From the NCBI RefSeq assembly GCF_042788235.1, contig NZ_JBHZOL010000100.1, positions 15,730 through 79,729 of the forward strand: a stretch of 64,000 bases of DNA, in the 5' to 3' direction. This document shows, in pieces, positions 37,006 through 45,562 of this stretch. The DNA comes from Sphaerothrix epifaneia (GTDB lineage Bacteria; Cyanobacteriota; Cyanobacteriia; Phormidesmidales; Phormidesmidaceae). How positions within the stretch are numbered: position 1 is the stretch's first letter; the number at the start of each line of letters is the position of its first letter. The position numbers were made by a program, and so were the translations under genes. The notes under the pieces were generated by a model. The model worked only from the letters and a program-made list of their open reading frames with translations, did no database searches and had not been told where the DNA came from.

Positions 37006-37260
37006 CTAATATCGCTCGACGCTAGAGCTAAAGACAGGTTCCACGCGAATGCCGATAATCTTAGAGGGTCGAACCACCATATACTCCCCCGGATTGATTT
37101 TGGGCACAGGCACACTGATAAAGTCATCGGAGTGCGCTTTGGGCATTAGCTCGCCACTGTACCACTTCTGAAATTCTTGAACGGTTGAAAAGCGCACTTC
37201 CTCCCGGTGTCCGCCTTCCATAAGCATATGAATAATGTATTCGCTAGGTGTTCTTGGCAT
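37006..37260 (-). CDS. small conserved cyanobacterial protein of unknown function
   Basis: 84 residues, MPRTPSEYIIHMLMEGGHRE then EVRFSTVQEFQKWYSGEL and VPVPKINPGEYMVVRPSKI. The length and the pattern of EYMVVRPS-IIGIRVEP look like a conserved cyanobacterial family (from memory; not confirmed). No membrane segment. It lies 23 bp upstream of mltA on the same strand and may share its transcript. Confidence 0.7.
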   Translation of the reverse strand: MPRTPSEYIIHMLMEGGHREEVRFSTVQEFQKWYSGELMPKAHSDDFISVPVPKINPGEYMVVRPSKIIGIRVEPVFSSSVERY

Positions 37261-37469
37261 ATTCAGTTGCTGGGTTGAATTTCACAGTCCTCATTATGGG
37301 CTGGCATGACTCAAAAATTTCACCTAATCGTCTAGTTAGCCGTTTAAATTCTGCCGCTGCTGGAACTGATCGGCTGGACTAAGCCACGTCCTCTGGTAAA
37401 ACAACGGTAGAAAATCTTTAGATTTCGGAGCATGCTGTCAGAGCTAGATAAGGTTTCTGATGGAAAGCT

Positions 37470-37991
37470 ATGCGCCAAAAAGCTATGTTGCGTCAATCGG
37501 TTCGGTTCATTACGCCTCTATTTCTCGCCGTTGTTCTGCTCCTGTCTGCTTGTAGTGCTCCTAAAACGGAGTCTCGCTGGGAACAGGCTCAGTCTACTCA
37601 GCCAGCCGAAACTGTTTCGACGGATGCCGTTTTATCCGGTAGTCAGTTCAACTCGTTTTTTCCGCCTGAGGAAAACGGCTACGAACGTGTCTATACCCAA
37701 GAAAAATCTGGATTTGCTGAGGCCAAGCTGAAGCAAAACGGAACTGAGTTGGCTATGCTGGCTGTTTCAGACACGGCTAACAATCCGTCAGCAGTGGCTA
37801 AGTATGAAAGCAGCGATCGCACAATTGCCGGATATCCGGCTGTGCTCTTAGGTGATACGGCAACCAGTATTTTGGTTGGCGATCGCATTCAGGTGAAAGT
37901 CCTCTCTAGAGACAGTTCATTTACGGCTGACGATCGAGAAGTCTGGCTACAAAAGTTTGACTTGGCCGGATTAGAGCAATTAGTTAAATAA
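37470..37991 (+). CDS. putative lipoprotein of unknown function
   Basis: 173 residues. Signal peptide with a lipobox (LFLAVVLLLSACSAPK), then a compact domain with FNSFFPPEENGYERVYTQEK, LKQNGTELAMLAVSDTANN and YESSDRTIAGYPAVLLGDT. The first codon could be ATG at 37470 or the next ATG at 37485. The protein likely sits in the outer or inner membrane facing the periplasm. Its gene ends 19 bp before another conserved gene on the same strand, which suggests an operon. Function unknown. Confidence 0.7.
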   Translation: MRQKAMLRQSVRFITPLFLAVVLLLSACSAPKTESRWEQAQSTQPAETVSTDAVLSGSQFNSFFPPEENGYERVYTQEKSGFAEAKLKQNGTELAMLAVSDTANNPSAVAKYESSDRTIAGYPAVLLGDTATSILVGDRIQVKVLSRDSSFTADDREVWLQKFDLAGLEQLVK

Positions 37992-38010
37992 TTTAGGTAA
38001 GGAAAATCCC

Positions 38011-38898
38011 ATGAGCAAGCCTATCTATGAACTGGTTGATGAACTACCAGAACGTAATCTGACCGTTTATGCCCTGCGATCGCTCGATTTTGCTTTACCT
38101 GGAGAATGGGACAACGTTATCGGCTTCGAAAACACCATTCGTAAGGTTACGGGTGAAACGAACGAAGCCCTCATCCAGCAAATTGGCGAACGGGCTATCC
38201 AGCTTTTTAACGATAAGTCCCAGGGTTATCAGCGGGCGCTGTGGCTTTATCAAACGATTGACAAAACTGGGGGAGCTTTAGGCACCGCTGCCTTAGCAAA
38301 CAAAGTCGGCGAAAATGTTTCTTTTTTAGGGTTTCTCAACAAGTTGACACCCAAGGCCGAAAAAGCTCAAACGATTGACCTCAGCCTTAAACTGGTAACC
38401 GAAGTGGTAGCCTTTTGCCAGATTAATGGCATTCCAGGCGATAGTCTTGGGGATTTTGTGAGAGCTTTAGGCGACTATGGCGGCGAAGCGCTGATGCGGA
38501 TGGCTGCTTTGGTTTCGTTTGATGGTCTAGTTCCCCTTGGCCCTAACTTTATTCAGCAAGCAGGGCTGGTGCTGAATCGACTTGGCCCTAAGGATTTAGA
38601 AGAAAACGGTGCTTTTAAGCGAATTCAAGACCTGATTCCTGGTAGCAATACGGCGCAGCAGCTTGGCTTTATTGAAGCTAGCTTTAACTCAACTAAAGAC
38701 TGGATGGGGAGCTTTGTCAGTCGCAAAGGACTCACCCCAGAGAAAATTACCCGTAATTTTCAAAAAGTTGTAGATATCGCCGATGACAAACTAGACTACT
38801 TTGGCGCTTTTTTAGACATGAGCACCAACTATTACGAACACACGGGAATCCAAACCCTAGCCCGTCGTTTGGTTGAGCGAGCCGTAGCCGAGATTTAG
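38011..38898 (+). CDS. conserved hypothetical protein, helical
   Basis: 295 residues, soluble, mainly helical: LFNDKSQGYQRALWLYQTID, FLNKLTPKAEKAQTIDLSLK, FNSTKDWMGSFVSRKGLTPE. No signal peptide, no catalytic motif that I recognise. Preceded by TAAGGAAAA 12 bases before the ATG and only 19 bp after the lipoprotein gene, so probably cotranscribed with it. The frame has normal codon use. I cannot suggest a function. Confidence 0.7.
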   Translation: MSKPIYELVDELPERNLTVYALRSLDFALPGEWDNVIGFENTIRKVTGETNEALIQQIGERAIQLFNDKSQGYQRALWLYQTIDKTGGALGTAALANKVGENVSFLGFLNKLTPKAEKAQTIDLSLKLVTEVVAFCQINGIPGDSLGDFVRALGDYGGEALMRMAALVSFDGLVPLGPNFIQQAGLVLNRLGPKDLEENGAFKRIQDLIPGSNTAQQLGFIEASFNSTKDWMGSFVSRKGLTPEKITRNFQKVVDIADDKLDYFGAFLDMSTNYYEHTGIQTLARRLVERAVAEI

Positions 38899-39236
38899 CT
38901 CGACCTCCAAGCCGCCTAACCCCCAAAATGACTGCTGAAGCGTTGCCTATCCACGGTATAAAGCCGCTGCCACTTTGAGCCAGCGGCGATCGCCAAAGGC
39001 AGCGAGCAGATTTAACGGAACGTGAGTTCGGGATCAAAAGCAGCGATCGCGCTCAAGTTTTTGTACTGCTGCAGCACCGTCTAGACAGCAACAAACGCTC
39101 AAGCTAGCTTTTGTCTTCTTAACCAAAGCACAAAGTTTTCATAAACTCCTAGCGACTTGTCCTTAATCTTTACGCCGTAGCCTAAATTTTGGCTTGGATT
39201 TTACGTAAAAAAACTTAAGCGCTGCGGAGTGTTTGT
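38899..39236. other. 338 bp leader of pstS with candidate PHO sites
   Basis: No gene seen. CTTAACCA (39118-39125) and CTTAATCT (39162-39169) both fit the cyanobacterial PHO half-site YTTAAYYW, and start 44 bases (four times 11) apart, with a weaker CATAAACT at 39140. An HIP1-containing hairpin-like stretch lies near 38980. Confidence 0.35.
39118..39169 (+). promoter_or_regulatory. candidate PhoB/SphR (PHO) box region before pstS
   Basis: Two octamers matching YTTAAYYW are in phase with the 11-base spacing used in cyanobacterial PHO boxes, with a weaker one between, 68-119 bp before the pstS start. The middle units are poor, so true binding is uncertain. Confidence 0.35.
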
Positions 39237-40235
39237 ATGCTGAATCGTCGTGTTTTCCTGGGTGCAGCGGCTGTAGCTGCCACGTTAGGGCTTTTAACTG
39301 CTAACACATCTGCCCAAAATAGAACAGAAGTTTTAATCGATGGTTCCAGCACTGTCGGCCCCATCAGTGAGGCTATGGCAGAAGAGTTTATCGCTGAGAA
39401 CCCCAACATCAGTGTGGTTGTTGGCATTTCTGGAACAGGTGGCGGTTTCAAGAAGTTTTGCGCAGGTGAGACTGTAATTTCCAACGCTTCTCGCCCCATC
39501 AAAGACTCAGAAAAAGAACTGTGCGCCGCTAACGGCATCGAGTATGTCGAGATCCCTATTGCCTACGACGCGCTGACGGTAGTTGTACCCAATAGCAATA
39601 CCTGGGCTTCGTCTTTAACCGTAGACGAACTGAAGCGCATGTGGGAAGCTTCGGCTGAAGGTACGATCACCAACTGGAACCAAATTCGTCCCAACTTCCC
39701 CAACCAGCCCCTAGTTCTTTTTGGGCCAGGTACCGATTCTGGTACGTTTGATTACTTTGGTGAAGTCATCCTCGATGGCGACAGCCGCGCTGACTACACT
39801 GCTAGCGAAGATGACAACGTCATTGTTCTAGGAGTTGCTGGCACGCCTGGTGGCCTAGGCTACTTTGGTTTGGCTTATTACGAAGAAAACAGAGACCAAC
39901 TCCAAGCGGTCGCCGTTGACAATGGCAGTGGCCCAGTATCTCCTAGCCCAGAGACGGTTAATGATGGTACCTATCAGCCGTTGTCTCGGCCTATCTTTAT
40001 GTACGTCCGCAAAGACGCCCTAGAGATGCCTGAAGTCAGCCAGTTTGTTGATTTCTATCTCAGTGAGAGCAATCGTGGCCTGATCTCAGAAGTCGGCTAT
40101 GTACCGCTGCCTGAAGAAGCCTATATGCTAGGTCAGCAGCTTGTAGATGCTGGCATTACCGGTTCTGTCTTCAGCAACGCTCCGGCTGAGAGCAGCGTGT
40201 TGGCTCTGCTCAACTCGGCTGTTAACGGCAACTAA
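39237..40235 (+). CDS. PstS/SphX family phosphate-binding protein
   Basis: 332 residues. Signal peptide (FLGAAAVAATLGLLTANTSA), then the PstS-type domain: LIDGSSTVGPISEAMAEEFI, GISGTGGGFKKFCAGE, ISNASRPIKDSEKELC, LFGPGTDSGTFDYF and GLGYFGLAYYEEN. SGTGGG and the GTDSGT loop form the phosphate site. Its closest type is the SphX-like single binding protein found apart from the pstCAB genes; no pst permease genes are in the window. GGAG lies about 9 bases before the ATG. A stem-loop follows at 40271-40299. Expected to be induced by phosphate limitation. Confidence 0.9.
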   Translation: MLNRRVFLGAAAVAATLGLLTANTSAQNRTEVLIDGSSTVGPISEAMAEEFIAENPNISVVVGISGTGGGFKKFCAGETVISNASRPIKDSEKELCAANGIEYVEIPIAYDALTVVVPNSNTWASSLTVDELKRMWEASAEGTITNWNQIRPNFPNQPLVLFGPGTDSGTFDYFGEVILDGDSRADYTASEDDNVIVLGVAGTPGGLGYFGLAYYEENRDQLQAVAVDNGSGPVSPSPETVNDGTYQPLSRPIFMYVRKDALEMPEVSQFVDFYLSESNRGLISEVGYVPLPEEAYMLGQQLVDAGITGSVFSNAPAESSVLALLNSAVNGN

Positions 40236-40270
40236 AAGACCAAAACTACCCAACCTGTAGCCAGTCGAGT

Positions 40271-40299
40271 CCTAGGACGGCCCCATAGGTTGTCCTAGG
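40271..40299 (+). repeat. inverted repeat after pstS, weak terminator candidate
   Basis: CCTAGGAC and GTCCTAGG flank a 13-base loop, 36 bp after the pstS stop. Only a short T run (GCTTT) follows, so an efficient intrinsic terminator is doubtful. Confidence 0.4.
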
Positions 40300-40339
40300 G
40301 CTTTAGGCTAACTAGCTGATATTGGTTAGATGCCGCTAA

Positions 40340-41167
40340 ATGGCACTTTTCTCAAACTCGAAGTTTAGTCAATTGACCCTGTGGCGGTGGTTTTACCATC
40401 CGCTAGTATTGACGTCGGTAGCGCTGCATAGCTTGCTGCTGGTAGCGCCCTTGCCCTCAGCCCTTGATCCCGAAAAGACCCCTGCCGAAGCAGAACCCCT
40501 GCCTGAACCCGAAGAAGAAATTATTCCGGTAGATATTCTTAACCTGGCACCTCCCACGGCTGCGCCCCCCGCTGCTAAGCCCCCTGTTCAGCACCCTCAG
40601 CCATCTGCGAGGCCACCTGTTCCCCCTTCTGCCGAAAAGCTAGCCCAGCTACAGGAAACGTTGCCGCCAGAAGAATTAGAGAACCTACAGGCTGAAACCG
40701 AGCAGTCTGATAGCTCAGGCACCGATCAGAGTGAAGATGTAGAAGCTGATACATCGACCTTCGATGGGGTAGGGCAAGGACGCTTTGTCGGCAGCCTTGA
40801 AGCGGTTGACTACGGTAACTTTGATCAAACCGCCAATTGGAGTAACTTGTACTCAGCTTTAATCGATCGCTATTTGCCGCCAGAAGAGCGCAGCCTTTTT
40901 TTTAATGGCGATCGCCAGCCTGTTGCTGACGTTAGTATTTTTAAGTACATCACCCGCAATGTTGAGCTAGTGGCCAGTGAAGACTTAGCTCCCACGGCTG
41001 AAGCCGCTGGATTAACGTTTGATGTCACTCAGTACGAGCTTTACGGCAACCAGCGGCTTTATACCTTAATCAATGCTGAAGGAACCCCTGCGGCCTATGT
41101 TTCTTTGGTTGATCTCAGAGGTGGAACGGCGGTTCTAGTTTGGCAAAGCGATCCTCGTCAGATTTGA
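40340..41167 (+). CDS. TonB-like periplasmic protein A (membrane anchor, Pro-rich stalk)
   Basis: 275 residues. One N-terminal membrane helix (HPLVLTSVALHSLLLVAPLP, with the His-Ser pattern seen in TonB/TolA anchors), a Pro/Glu-rich stalk (PLPEPEEEIIPVDILNLAPP) and a folded C-terminal domain (about 150-275). This layout is that of TonB/TolA-like energy-transducing proteins, but the C-terminal domain is not a clear TonB_C. The next gene has the same layout, so the two look like diverged paralogues. No ExbB/ExbD or TonB-dependent receptor gene is near. Function inferred only from architecture. Confidence 0.6.
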   Translation: MALFSNSKFSQLTLWRWFYHPLVLTSVALHSLLLVAPLPSALDPEKTPAEAEPLPEPEEEIIPVDILNLAPPTAAPPAAKPPVQHPQPSARPPVPPSAEKLAQLQETLPPEELENLQAETEQSDSSGTDQSEDVEADTSTFDGVGQGRFVGSLEAVDYGNFDQTANWSNLYSALIDRYLPPEERSLFFNGDRQPVADVSIFKYITRNVELVASEDLAPTAEAAGLTFDVTQYELYGNQRLYTLINAEGTPAAYVSLVDLRGGTAVLVWQSDPRQI

Positions 41168-41280
41168 TCGATCTGGCATCAACGGGTTTTAGCCAGCGGG
41201 GCTGCTGGGGCTGCTGGCGGATAAATCGCTGAGTATTGAGACAACCCTAACCAAGCGACTTAAGTACCCAAGAAAATACA

Positions 41281-42306
41281 ATGCTGCCCCCCGATAAGCC
41301 TAATCCTTGGACGCGATCGCTCATTGGCTGGATGCCTTTGGGCTTTTTGGTAGCCCTGGGGCTACATGCTTTTGTGTTATTTGTGCCGCTGTCTTCTTCG
41401 CAAGAAATCCCCCGCCCAGAAGCGACGGCTGAAGAAACGGTTACCATTTCTCGCTTACCCCCGCCAACCGCCCCAACCGAAGCCGCTACCGCCTCAGAAG
41501 CTAAACCTGCTGAGCAATTTGCCCGCCCGTCTGCGGCTCAAAGCGGAACTCAGCGATCAGCCCAGCCATCTGCCAGGGTAACCAGGCCGAACAGTTCGCC
41601 ACGTCCCGCTGCCTCTAGACGTCGGCAATCTACCCAAACTGCGACAGAATCTGAGTCTCAGCGCTCGGTTGAAGCCGAAATTTCAGCTTTGCCAGCCGAC
41701 GCTGATGCCAGAACCACCCCTGCCGCTGACGGTAGGACGCGATCGCTGACGCCCTCTGCATCGGAGACAACCGATAATGCTCAACCACTAGCAGGGTTGC
41801 TGGCTTATGCAAAAACGCTAGCAGCCCAACCCATGATTGCTTCCGAAGCCCTGATTAGCTACATTGATTACCTTAGCCGTGCCTATACCTACAACCCGCG
41901 CAATACCACTCCGGCAGAAGCAACCGCAAACTTAGCGGCGTGGACGGCTCAATTAAGCGCAACTGCGGCCACGGCTGATTTAGCGCCGCCGATTTCTTCC
42001 CAGGTAACGCTTGCCTATCCGCTCAAAGTTTGCCTGCACGAAGCACCGCAATCTGCCAAAGTGGGGGCTTTAGTCGCTGCTAACGGCAACCTGATCGATC
42101 TCCCCGTGTTGCTGAAAAGTACCGGGTACGAAGGTCTTAACGAAAAGGCGATCGCAGCTATTCAAGCCCAGTCATTTGAGCAAACAGAGCGATCGCAAAC
42201 CTACGTTTATGACGTAACAATTGACTATGATGCTGCTCGCTGCTTTCAGCCTGCTAAGGCCGATGATAGGGCTGATTCTACAGCCGCTAGAGCATTACTC
42301 AACTAA
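41281..42306 (+). CDS. TonB family protein B
   Basis: 341 residues. N-terminal membrane helix (GWMPLGFLVALGLHAFVLFV with the conserved His), a long Pro/Ala/Ser-rich periplasmic stalk, and a C-terminal domain with a TonB_C-like arrangement: GALVAANGNLIDLPVLLKST, GYEGLNEKAIAAIQAQSF and YVYDVTIDYD. TonB proteins pass proton-motive energy to outer membrane receptors for iron chelates or vitamin B12. It overlaps the convergent methionine aminopeptidase gene by 12 bp. The start ATG at 41281 lies 113 bp after protein A. Confidence 0.65.
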   Translation: MLPPDKPNPWTRSLIGWMPLGFLVALGLHAFVLFVPLSSSQEIPRPEATAEETVTISRLPPPTAPTEAATASEAKPAEQFARPSAAQSGTQRSAQPSARVTRPNSSPRPAASRRRQSTQTATESESQRSVEAEISALPADADARTTPAADGRTRSLTPSASETTDNAQPLAGLLAYAKTLAAQPMIASEALISYIDYLSRAYTYNPRNTTPAEATANLAAWTAQLSATAATADLAPPISSQVTLAYPLKVCLHEAPQSAKVGALVAANGNLIDLPVLLKSTGYEGLNEKAIAAIQAQSFEQTERSQTYVYDVTIDYDAARCFQPAKADDRADSTAARALLN

Positions 42307-43137
42307 CATGCGATCGCTCAAAATTTCATATCCTGACTCAGTCACCAAAACCGTATGCTCAAACTGAGCCGATAGCGATCGATCGACGGTTACAACTGTC
42401 CAGCGATCGCTTAAGGTCTTAGTGTGTTTAGAACCCGCGTTTAAGATCGGTTCAATCGCCAGCGTCATCCCCGCTTGTAGCTTAACGTTAGGTAGCTGGC
42501 GAGTACGAAAGTTAAAAACAGAAGGGGGTTCGTGTAAGTTGCGTCCCACGCCATGGCCAGTAAATTCTTCCACCACGCTAAAACCGCTAGCCTGCACAGA
42601 ATCCTCAATCGCCCCAGCAATGTCTAGCAGCGAGTTGCCCGGTTTAACCTGAGCAATGCCCGCATAAAGAGCCGCTTCCGCTGCTTGTACTAACTTTTGC
42701 GCAGTTGGCTGAAGCTGGCCTATACCAATAGTGATGCAAGAATCTCCATGAAAGCCCTCATAGTAAGCTCCCGTATCCACCTTTAGCACATCTCCCGCTC
42801 GGATCACTTTGCGTCGCCGGGGAATGCCGTGGACAACTTCATCGTTAATACAAGCACAAATCGATCCCGGAAAACCGTGATAGCCCTTGAAGCTAGGCGT
42901 TGCGCCCAAAGCTCGGATCCGCTGCTCGGCATAGGCATCTAGGTCTGCCGTCGTCATTCCGGGCTTTACCCGCTCAGAAATTTCCTTCAGCACAGTTGCG
43001 ACAATTCGAGCCGCCTGACGCATGGTGGCAATTTCAGCTTCGTTTTTAAGCTCTACGCCCCGAACCCGCTTTTTAGGCCGATCAATTACAGGCAAACGCG
43101 GAGAAGCTTTAGAAATCAAATTGGTCAGGATGTTCAT
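42295..43137 (-). CDS. map: type I methionine aminopeptidase
   Basis: 280 residues. The five metal ligands are visible: Asp in KVDTGAYYEGF and Asp in HGDSCITIGIG, His in GHGVGRNLHEPPSV, Glu in AIEPIL and Glu in QFEHTVLVT. MAP removes the initiator Met from nascent proteins. The first about 40 residues (ISKASPRLPVIDRPKKRVRG) form a short extension before GVELKNEAEIATMRQAARI. Start ATG at 43137; TTG at 43152 is a less likely alternative. Ends in overlap with the TonB-like gene. Confidence 0.95.
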   Translation of the reverse strand: MNILTNLISKASPRLPVIDRPKKRVRGVELKNEAEIATMRQAARIVATVLKEISERVKPGMTTADLDAYAEQRIRALGATPSFKGYHGFPGSICACINDEVVHGIPRRRKVIRAGDVLKVDTGAYYEGFHGDSCITIGIGQLQPTAQKLVQAAEAALYAGIAQVKPGNSLLDIAGAIEDSVQASGFSVVEEFTGHGVGRNLHEPPSVFNFRTRQLPNVKLQAGMTLAIEPILNAGSKHTKTLSDRWTVVTVDRSLSAQFEHTVLVTESGYEILSDRMLVE

Positions 43138-43185
43138 ACAAAACTGAGTCAATAATGGCTTGAGATAGCTACAGAATGGTGGTTC

Positions 43186-43665
43186 TTAAGTAGACTCGAC
43201 CGTAATTTGCCCCACCATACCCGCTTCAGCATGGCCAGCAATGGAACAATACAGCTCATAAGTCCCTGGCTTCATCGGCACAAAAAACCATTCTGCCTCA
43301 GCACCTGGCTTCAGTTCTAGTTCATGCACGGCCCCTTTTACCTCAACCCCCGCCGCCTCCACTTTTTGCGTCCAAAGATTGTCAGCAAAGTCTTTGGACG
43401 TGAAGTAATGTTTTTGGCCGCTGGGGTTGTCGAGCACTAGCCGATAGCGTTGACCCACCGCAAATTCTAAGGAGTTTGGCTCGAATTTTAGCTCGTTAGC
43501 TGAGTTGCCAAGGTGGATCTGTACTTCAATCGGGGCTTGGCTAACTGCGGCCACAGCGCCTGCTGCTTCTGTCCACCCCAGAATTAGGCCAATACCCGTG
43601 GCTAGCACAATCAGCAGAACCAGGCTAATGCAAAAAGTACGAAGCGATTGTTGGAGGTATTGCAT
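43186..43665 (-). CDS. membrane-anchored cupredoxin (plastocyanin-like)
   Basis: 159 residues. A membrane helix at about residues 11-33 (FCISLVLLIVLATGIGLILG) is followed by a cupredoxin domain. The copper ligands look complete: His in GQKHYF, Cys in YELYCSIAGHAEAGM, then the His in that segment and Met four residues later. Such anchored blue-copper proteins are found in cyanobacteria with unclear partner; electron carriage or copper handling is likely. Upstream of methionine aminopeptidase on the same strand, 48 bp away. Confidence 0.85.
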   Translation of the reverse strand: MQYLQQSLRTFCISLVLLIVLATGIGLILGWTEAAGAVAAVSQAPIEVQIHLGNSANELKFEPNSLEFAVGQRYRLVLDNPSGQKHYFTSKDFADNLWTQKVEAAGVEVKGAVHELELKPGAEAEWFFVPMKPGTYELYCSIAGHAEAGMVGQITVEST

Positions 43666-43911
43666 GGTTTTTGAAATTGGACTTGGGCACTTGGACTTAA
43701 AAACTAAGCCAAATCAAGCAGCCTTAACTTCAATGGTAAGGCAATCTGCCAACAACGCTCTAGCGCTAGGTGCGTTGATTGCAGCCACCTCAGCAGCGTA
43801 GCAACGGTTTCAACTTACAGGGTTAAAAAATGAGGCGAAAAATCCTAGAAGGGGCTAGTCTTTTTGTGAACTTTGACGTACTATAAAAGACCGTGTGCTT
43901 TTTAAGGCTCT

Positions 43912-44274
43912 ATGAACGCTGAAGCAGTTATTCGCTCAATCGAAGCGAAACACTTAAAAGACGATCTCCCTGAGATCTATGTCGGCGACACTGTTCGCGT
44001 CGGCGTCCGTATTCAAGAGGGCGGCAAAGAGCGGATCCAGCCTTACGAAGGCACTGTGATTGCTATGCGCAATGGTGGCATCAACGAATCGATTACGGTT
44101 CGTCGGGTCTTCCAAGGGGTTGGTGTCGAGCGGGTTTTCTTGCTCCATGCTCCGCGAGTGGCAAACATTAAAGTGCTGCGTCGAGGCAAGGCTCGTCGCG
44201 CTAAGCTTTACTATCTACGCGATCGCGTCGGTAAAGCAACTCGACTGAAGCAGCGGTTTGACCGCCCTGTCTAA
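43912..44274 (+). CDS. rplS: 50S ribosomal protein L19
   Basis: 120 residues with IYVGDTVRVGVRIQEGGKER, IQPYEGTVIAMRNGGINESI and RRGKARRAKLYYLRDRVGKA, diagnostic of L19, which lies at the interface of the 30S and 50S subunits. First gene of the rplS-trnW-secE-nusG-rplK cluster, the usual cyanobacterial arrangement. A TATAAAA lies 30 bp before the ATG as a possible -10 element. The small GCAATACC-type structures before it are not clear. Confidence 0.96.
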   Translation: MNAEAVIRSIEAKHLKDDLPEIYVGDTVRVGVRIQEGGKERIQPYEGTVIAMRNGGINESITVRRVFQGVGVERVFLLHAPRVANIKVLRRGKARRAKLYYLRDRVGKATRLKQRFDRPV

Positions 44275-44365
44275 CGAAATAAAGTTTCGCAGTCGTTGCC
44301 TCCTAGGGTCGCCTTAAGGTCTACTATTAACTTAGTAACGTTAAGTATTGGCCTTTGGGCTACAT

Positions 44366-44438
44366 GCGTCCTTAGTTCAGTTGGTAGAACGCAGGTCTCC
44401 AAAACCTGATGTCCGGGGTTCGAGTCCTCGAGGGCGCG
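44366..44438 (+). tRNA. trnW: tRNA-Trp (CCA anticodon)
   Basis: Folds into a full cloverleaf: acceptor GCGTCCT with AGGGCGC, D arm TTAGTTCAGTTGG, anticodon stem CAGGT/ACCTG with loop CTCCAAA giving CCA, and T arm GGGGTTCGAGTCCTC. Discriminator base G; the CCA end is not encoded. It sits between rplS and secE as in other cyanobacteria. Confidence 0.95.
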
Positions 44439-44459
44439 CTGGATCACTGCTATCAACGG

Positions 44460-44516
44460 CTACCCGAAGCACAGGGGTATTTGGTCAAAATACTCAAGTG
44501 GCTAAACTTCGGGTAG
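44460..44516 (+). repeat. large stem-loop between trnW and secE
   Basis: CTACCCGAAG (44460-44469) and CTTCGGGTAG (44507-44516) are exact complements; inside, GTATTT and AAATAC pair again. No T run follows, so it could be a processing or pausing structure rather than a terminator. Confidence 0.5.
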
Positions 44517-44659
44517 AATTGTTGTTTGGGTGGTTCAGGGTAAAGGTTGGCTGCTTTGTGAAAGCAGGCTAGCGGATGAGGTGAAAAGCATCCTCGTGCT
44601 TTGTGTGCCAAAAGCAGGTTGCTCGCGGGTCAGCTTGACGGAGGATTACTAGGTTAACT

Positions 44660-44914
44660 GTGGCTAAAAAAGACACTACGTCCAGTAACACAGAGACGAA
44701 AAAAGAGGCGGCGGAAGTGAAAACCTCCGATAGCAGCTTTGGCGTCGCAGATTTCTTGAAGGGAACTCAAGAAGAACTTGGCAAGGTTGTTTGGCCAAGC
44801 CGCCAACAACTAATTAGCGAGTCGGCGGCTGTCATTCTTATGGTTAGCCTTTCAGCAACGCTTATTTATCTTATTGATAAACTCTTCAGTTTTGCTTCTA
44901 GACAGGTATTTTAA
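44660..44914 (+). CDS. secE: preprotein translocase subunit SecE
   Basis: 84 residues starting at a GTG (the next codons give AKKDTTSSNTETKKEAAEVK), an N-terminal charged tail, then FLKGTQEELGKVVWPSRQQL and one membrane helix (SAAVILMVSLSATLIYLIDK). SecE holds SecY in the Sec translocon of the plasma and thylakoid membranes. The stop codon directly abuts the ATG of nusG (0 bp). A GGAGG sequence is about 15 bp upstream of the start. Confidence 0.93.
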   Translation: MAKKDTTSSNTETKKEAAEVKTSDSSFGVADFLKGTQEELGKVVWPSRQQLISESAAVILMVSLSATLIYLIDKLFSFASRQVF

Positions 44915-45559
44915 ATGGCTTTCACATCGGATGATTTCAATTATGAAGAACCGATGGAGGCAGAGTTCGATTCCTCAGACGAGGGCGTTTCTGCGGTCAA
45001 GGGTCGGTGGTACGCCGTCCAAGTGGCTTCTGGCTGTGAAAAGCGAGTCAAGCTCAATTTGGAACAGCGGATCAAGACTCTAGACGTTGCCAACCGAGTT
45101 TTTCAAATTGAGATTCCCCAAACGCCTGCTGTCAAGCTTCGCAAAGATGGTAGCCGCCAAAATATTGATGAAAAAGTCTTCCCAGGCTATGTTTTGGTCA
45201 AAATGGTGATGGATGATGAAGCGTGGTCAGTGGTTAAAAACACGCCCCACGTTATCAACTTTGTCGGCGCTGAGCAACGGCGACACTACGGTCGCGGTCG
45301 CGGCCACGTTAAGCCGATGCCCCTTAGCCCCTCTGAAGTTGAGCGCATCTTCAAACAAACCCAAGAGCAAAAAGCTGTCGTCAAGGTAGACATGGCTCCG
45401 GGAGACAAAATTGTGGTTCTCTCAGGGCCTTTTAAAGACTTTGAAGGTGAAGTCATTGAGGTCAGCCCAGAACGCAGCAAACTTAAGGCGCTGTTGTCCA
45501 TTTTTGGTCGAGATACGCCTGTGGAGCTGGAATTCAATCAAGTGCAAAAAGAGAGTTAA
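44915..45559 (+). CDS. nusG: transcription termination/antitermination factor NusG
   Basis: 214 residues: NGN domain (about 25-140: RWYAVQVASGCEKRVKLNLE, VFPGYVLVKMVMDDEAW) and a KOW domain at the end (APGDKIVVLSGPFKDFEGEV, LLSIFGRDTPVELEFNQVQK). It binds RNA polymerase and couples it with Rho or the ribosome. Starts immediately after secE. The N terminus is extended by an acidic stretch (about 25 residues) compared with E. coli NusG. Confidence 0.96.
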   Translation: MAFTSDDFNYEEPMEAEFDSSDEGVSAVKGRWYAVQVASGCEKRVKLNLEQRIKTLDVANRVFQIEIPQTPAVKLRKDGSRQNIDEKVFPGYVLVKMVMDDEAWSVVKNTPHVINFVGAEQRRHYGRGRGHVKPMPLSPSEVERIFKQTQEQKAVVKVDMAPGDKIVVLSGPFKDFEGEVIEVSPERSKLKALLSIFGRDTPVELEFNQVQKES

Positions 45560-45562
45560 TCG

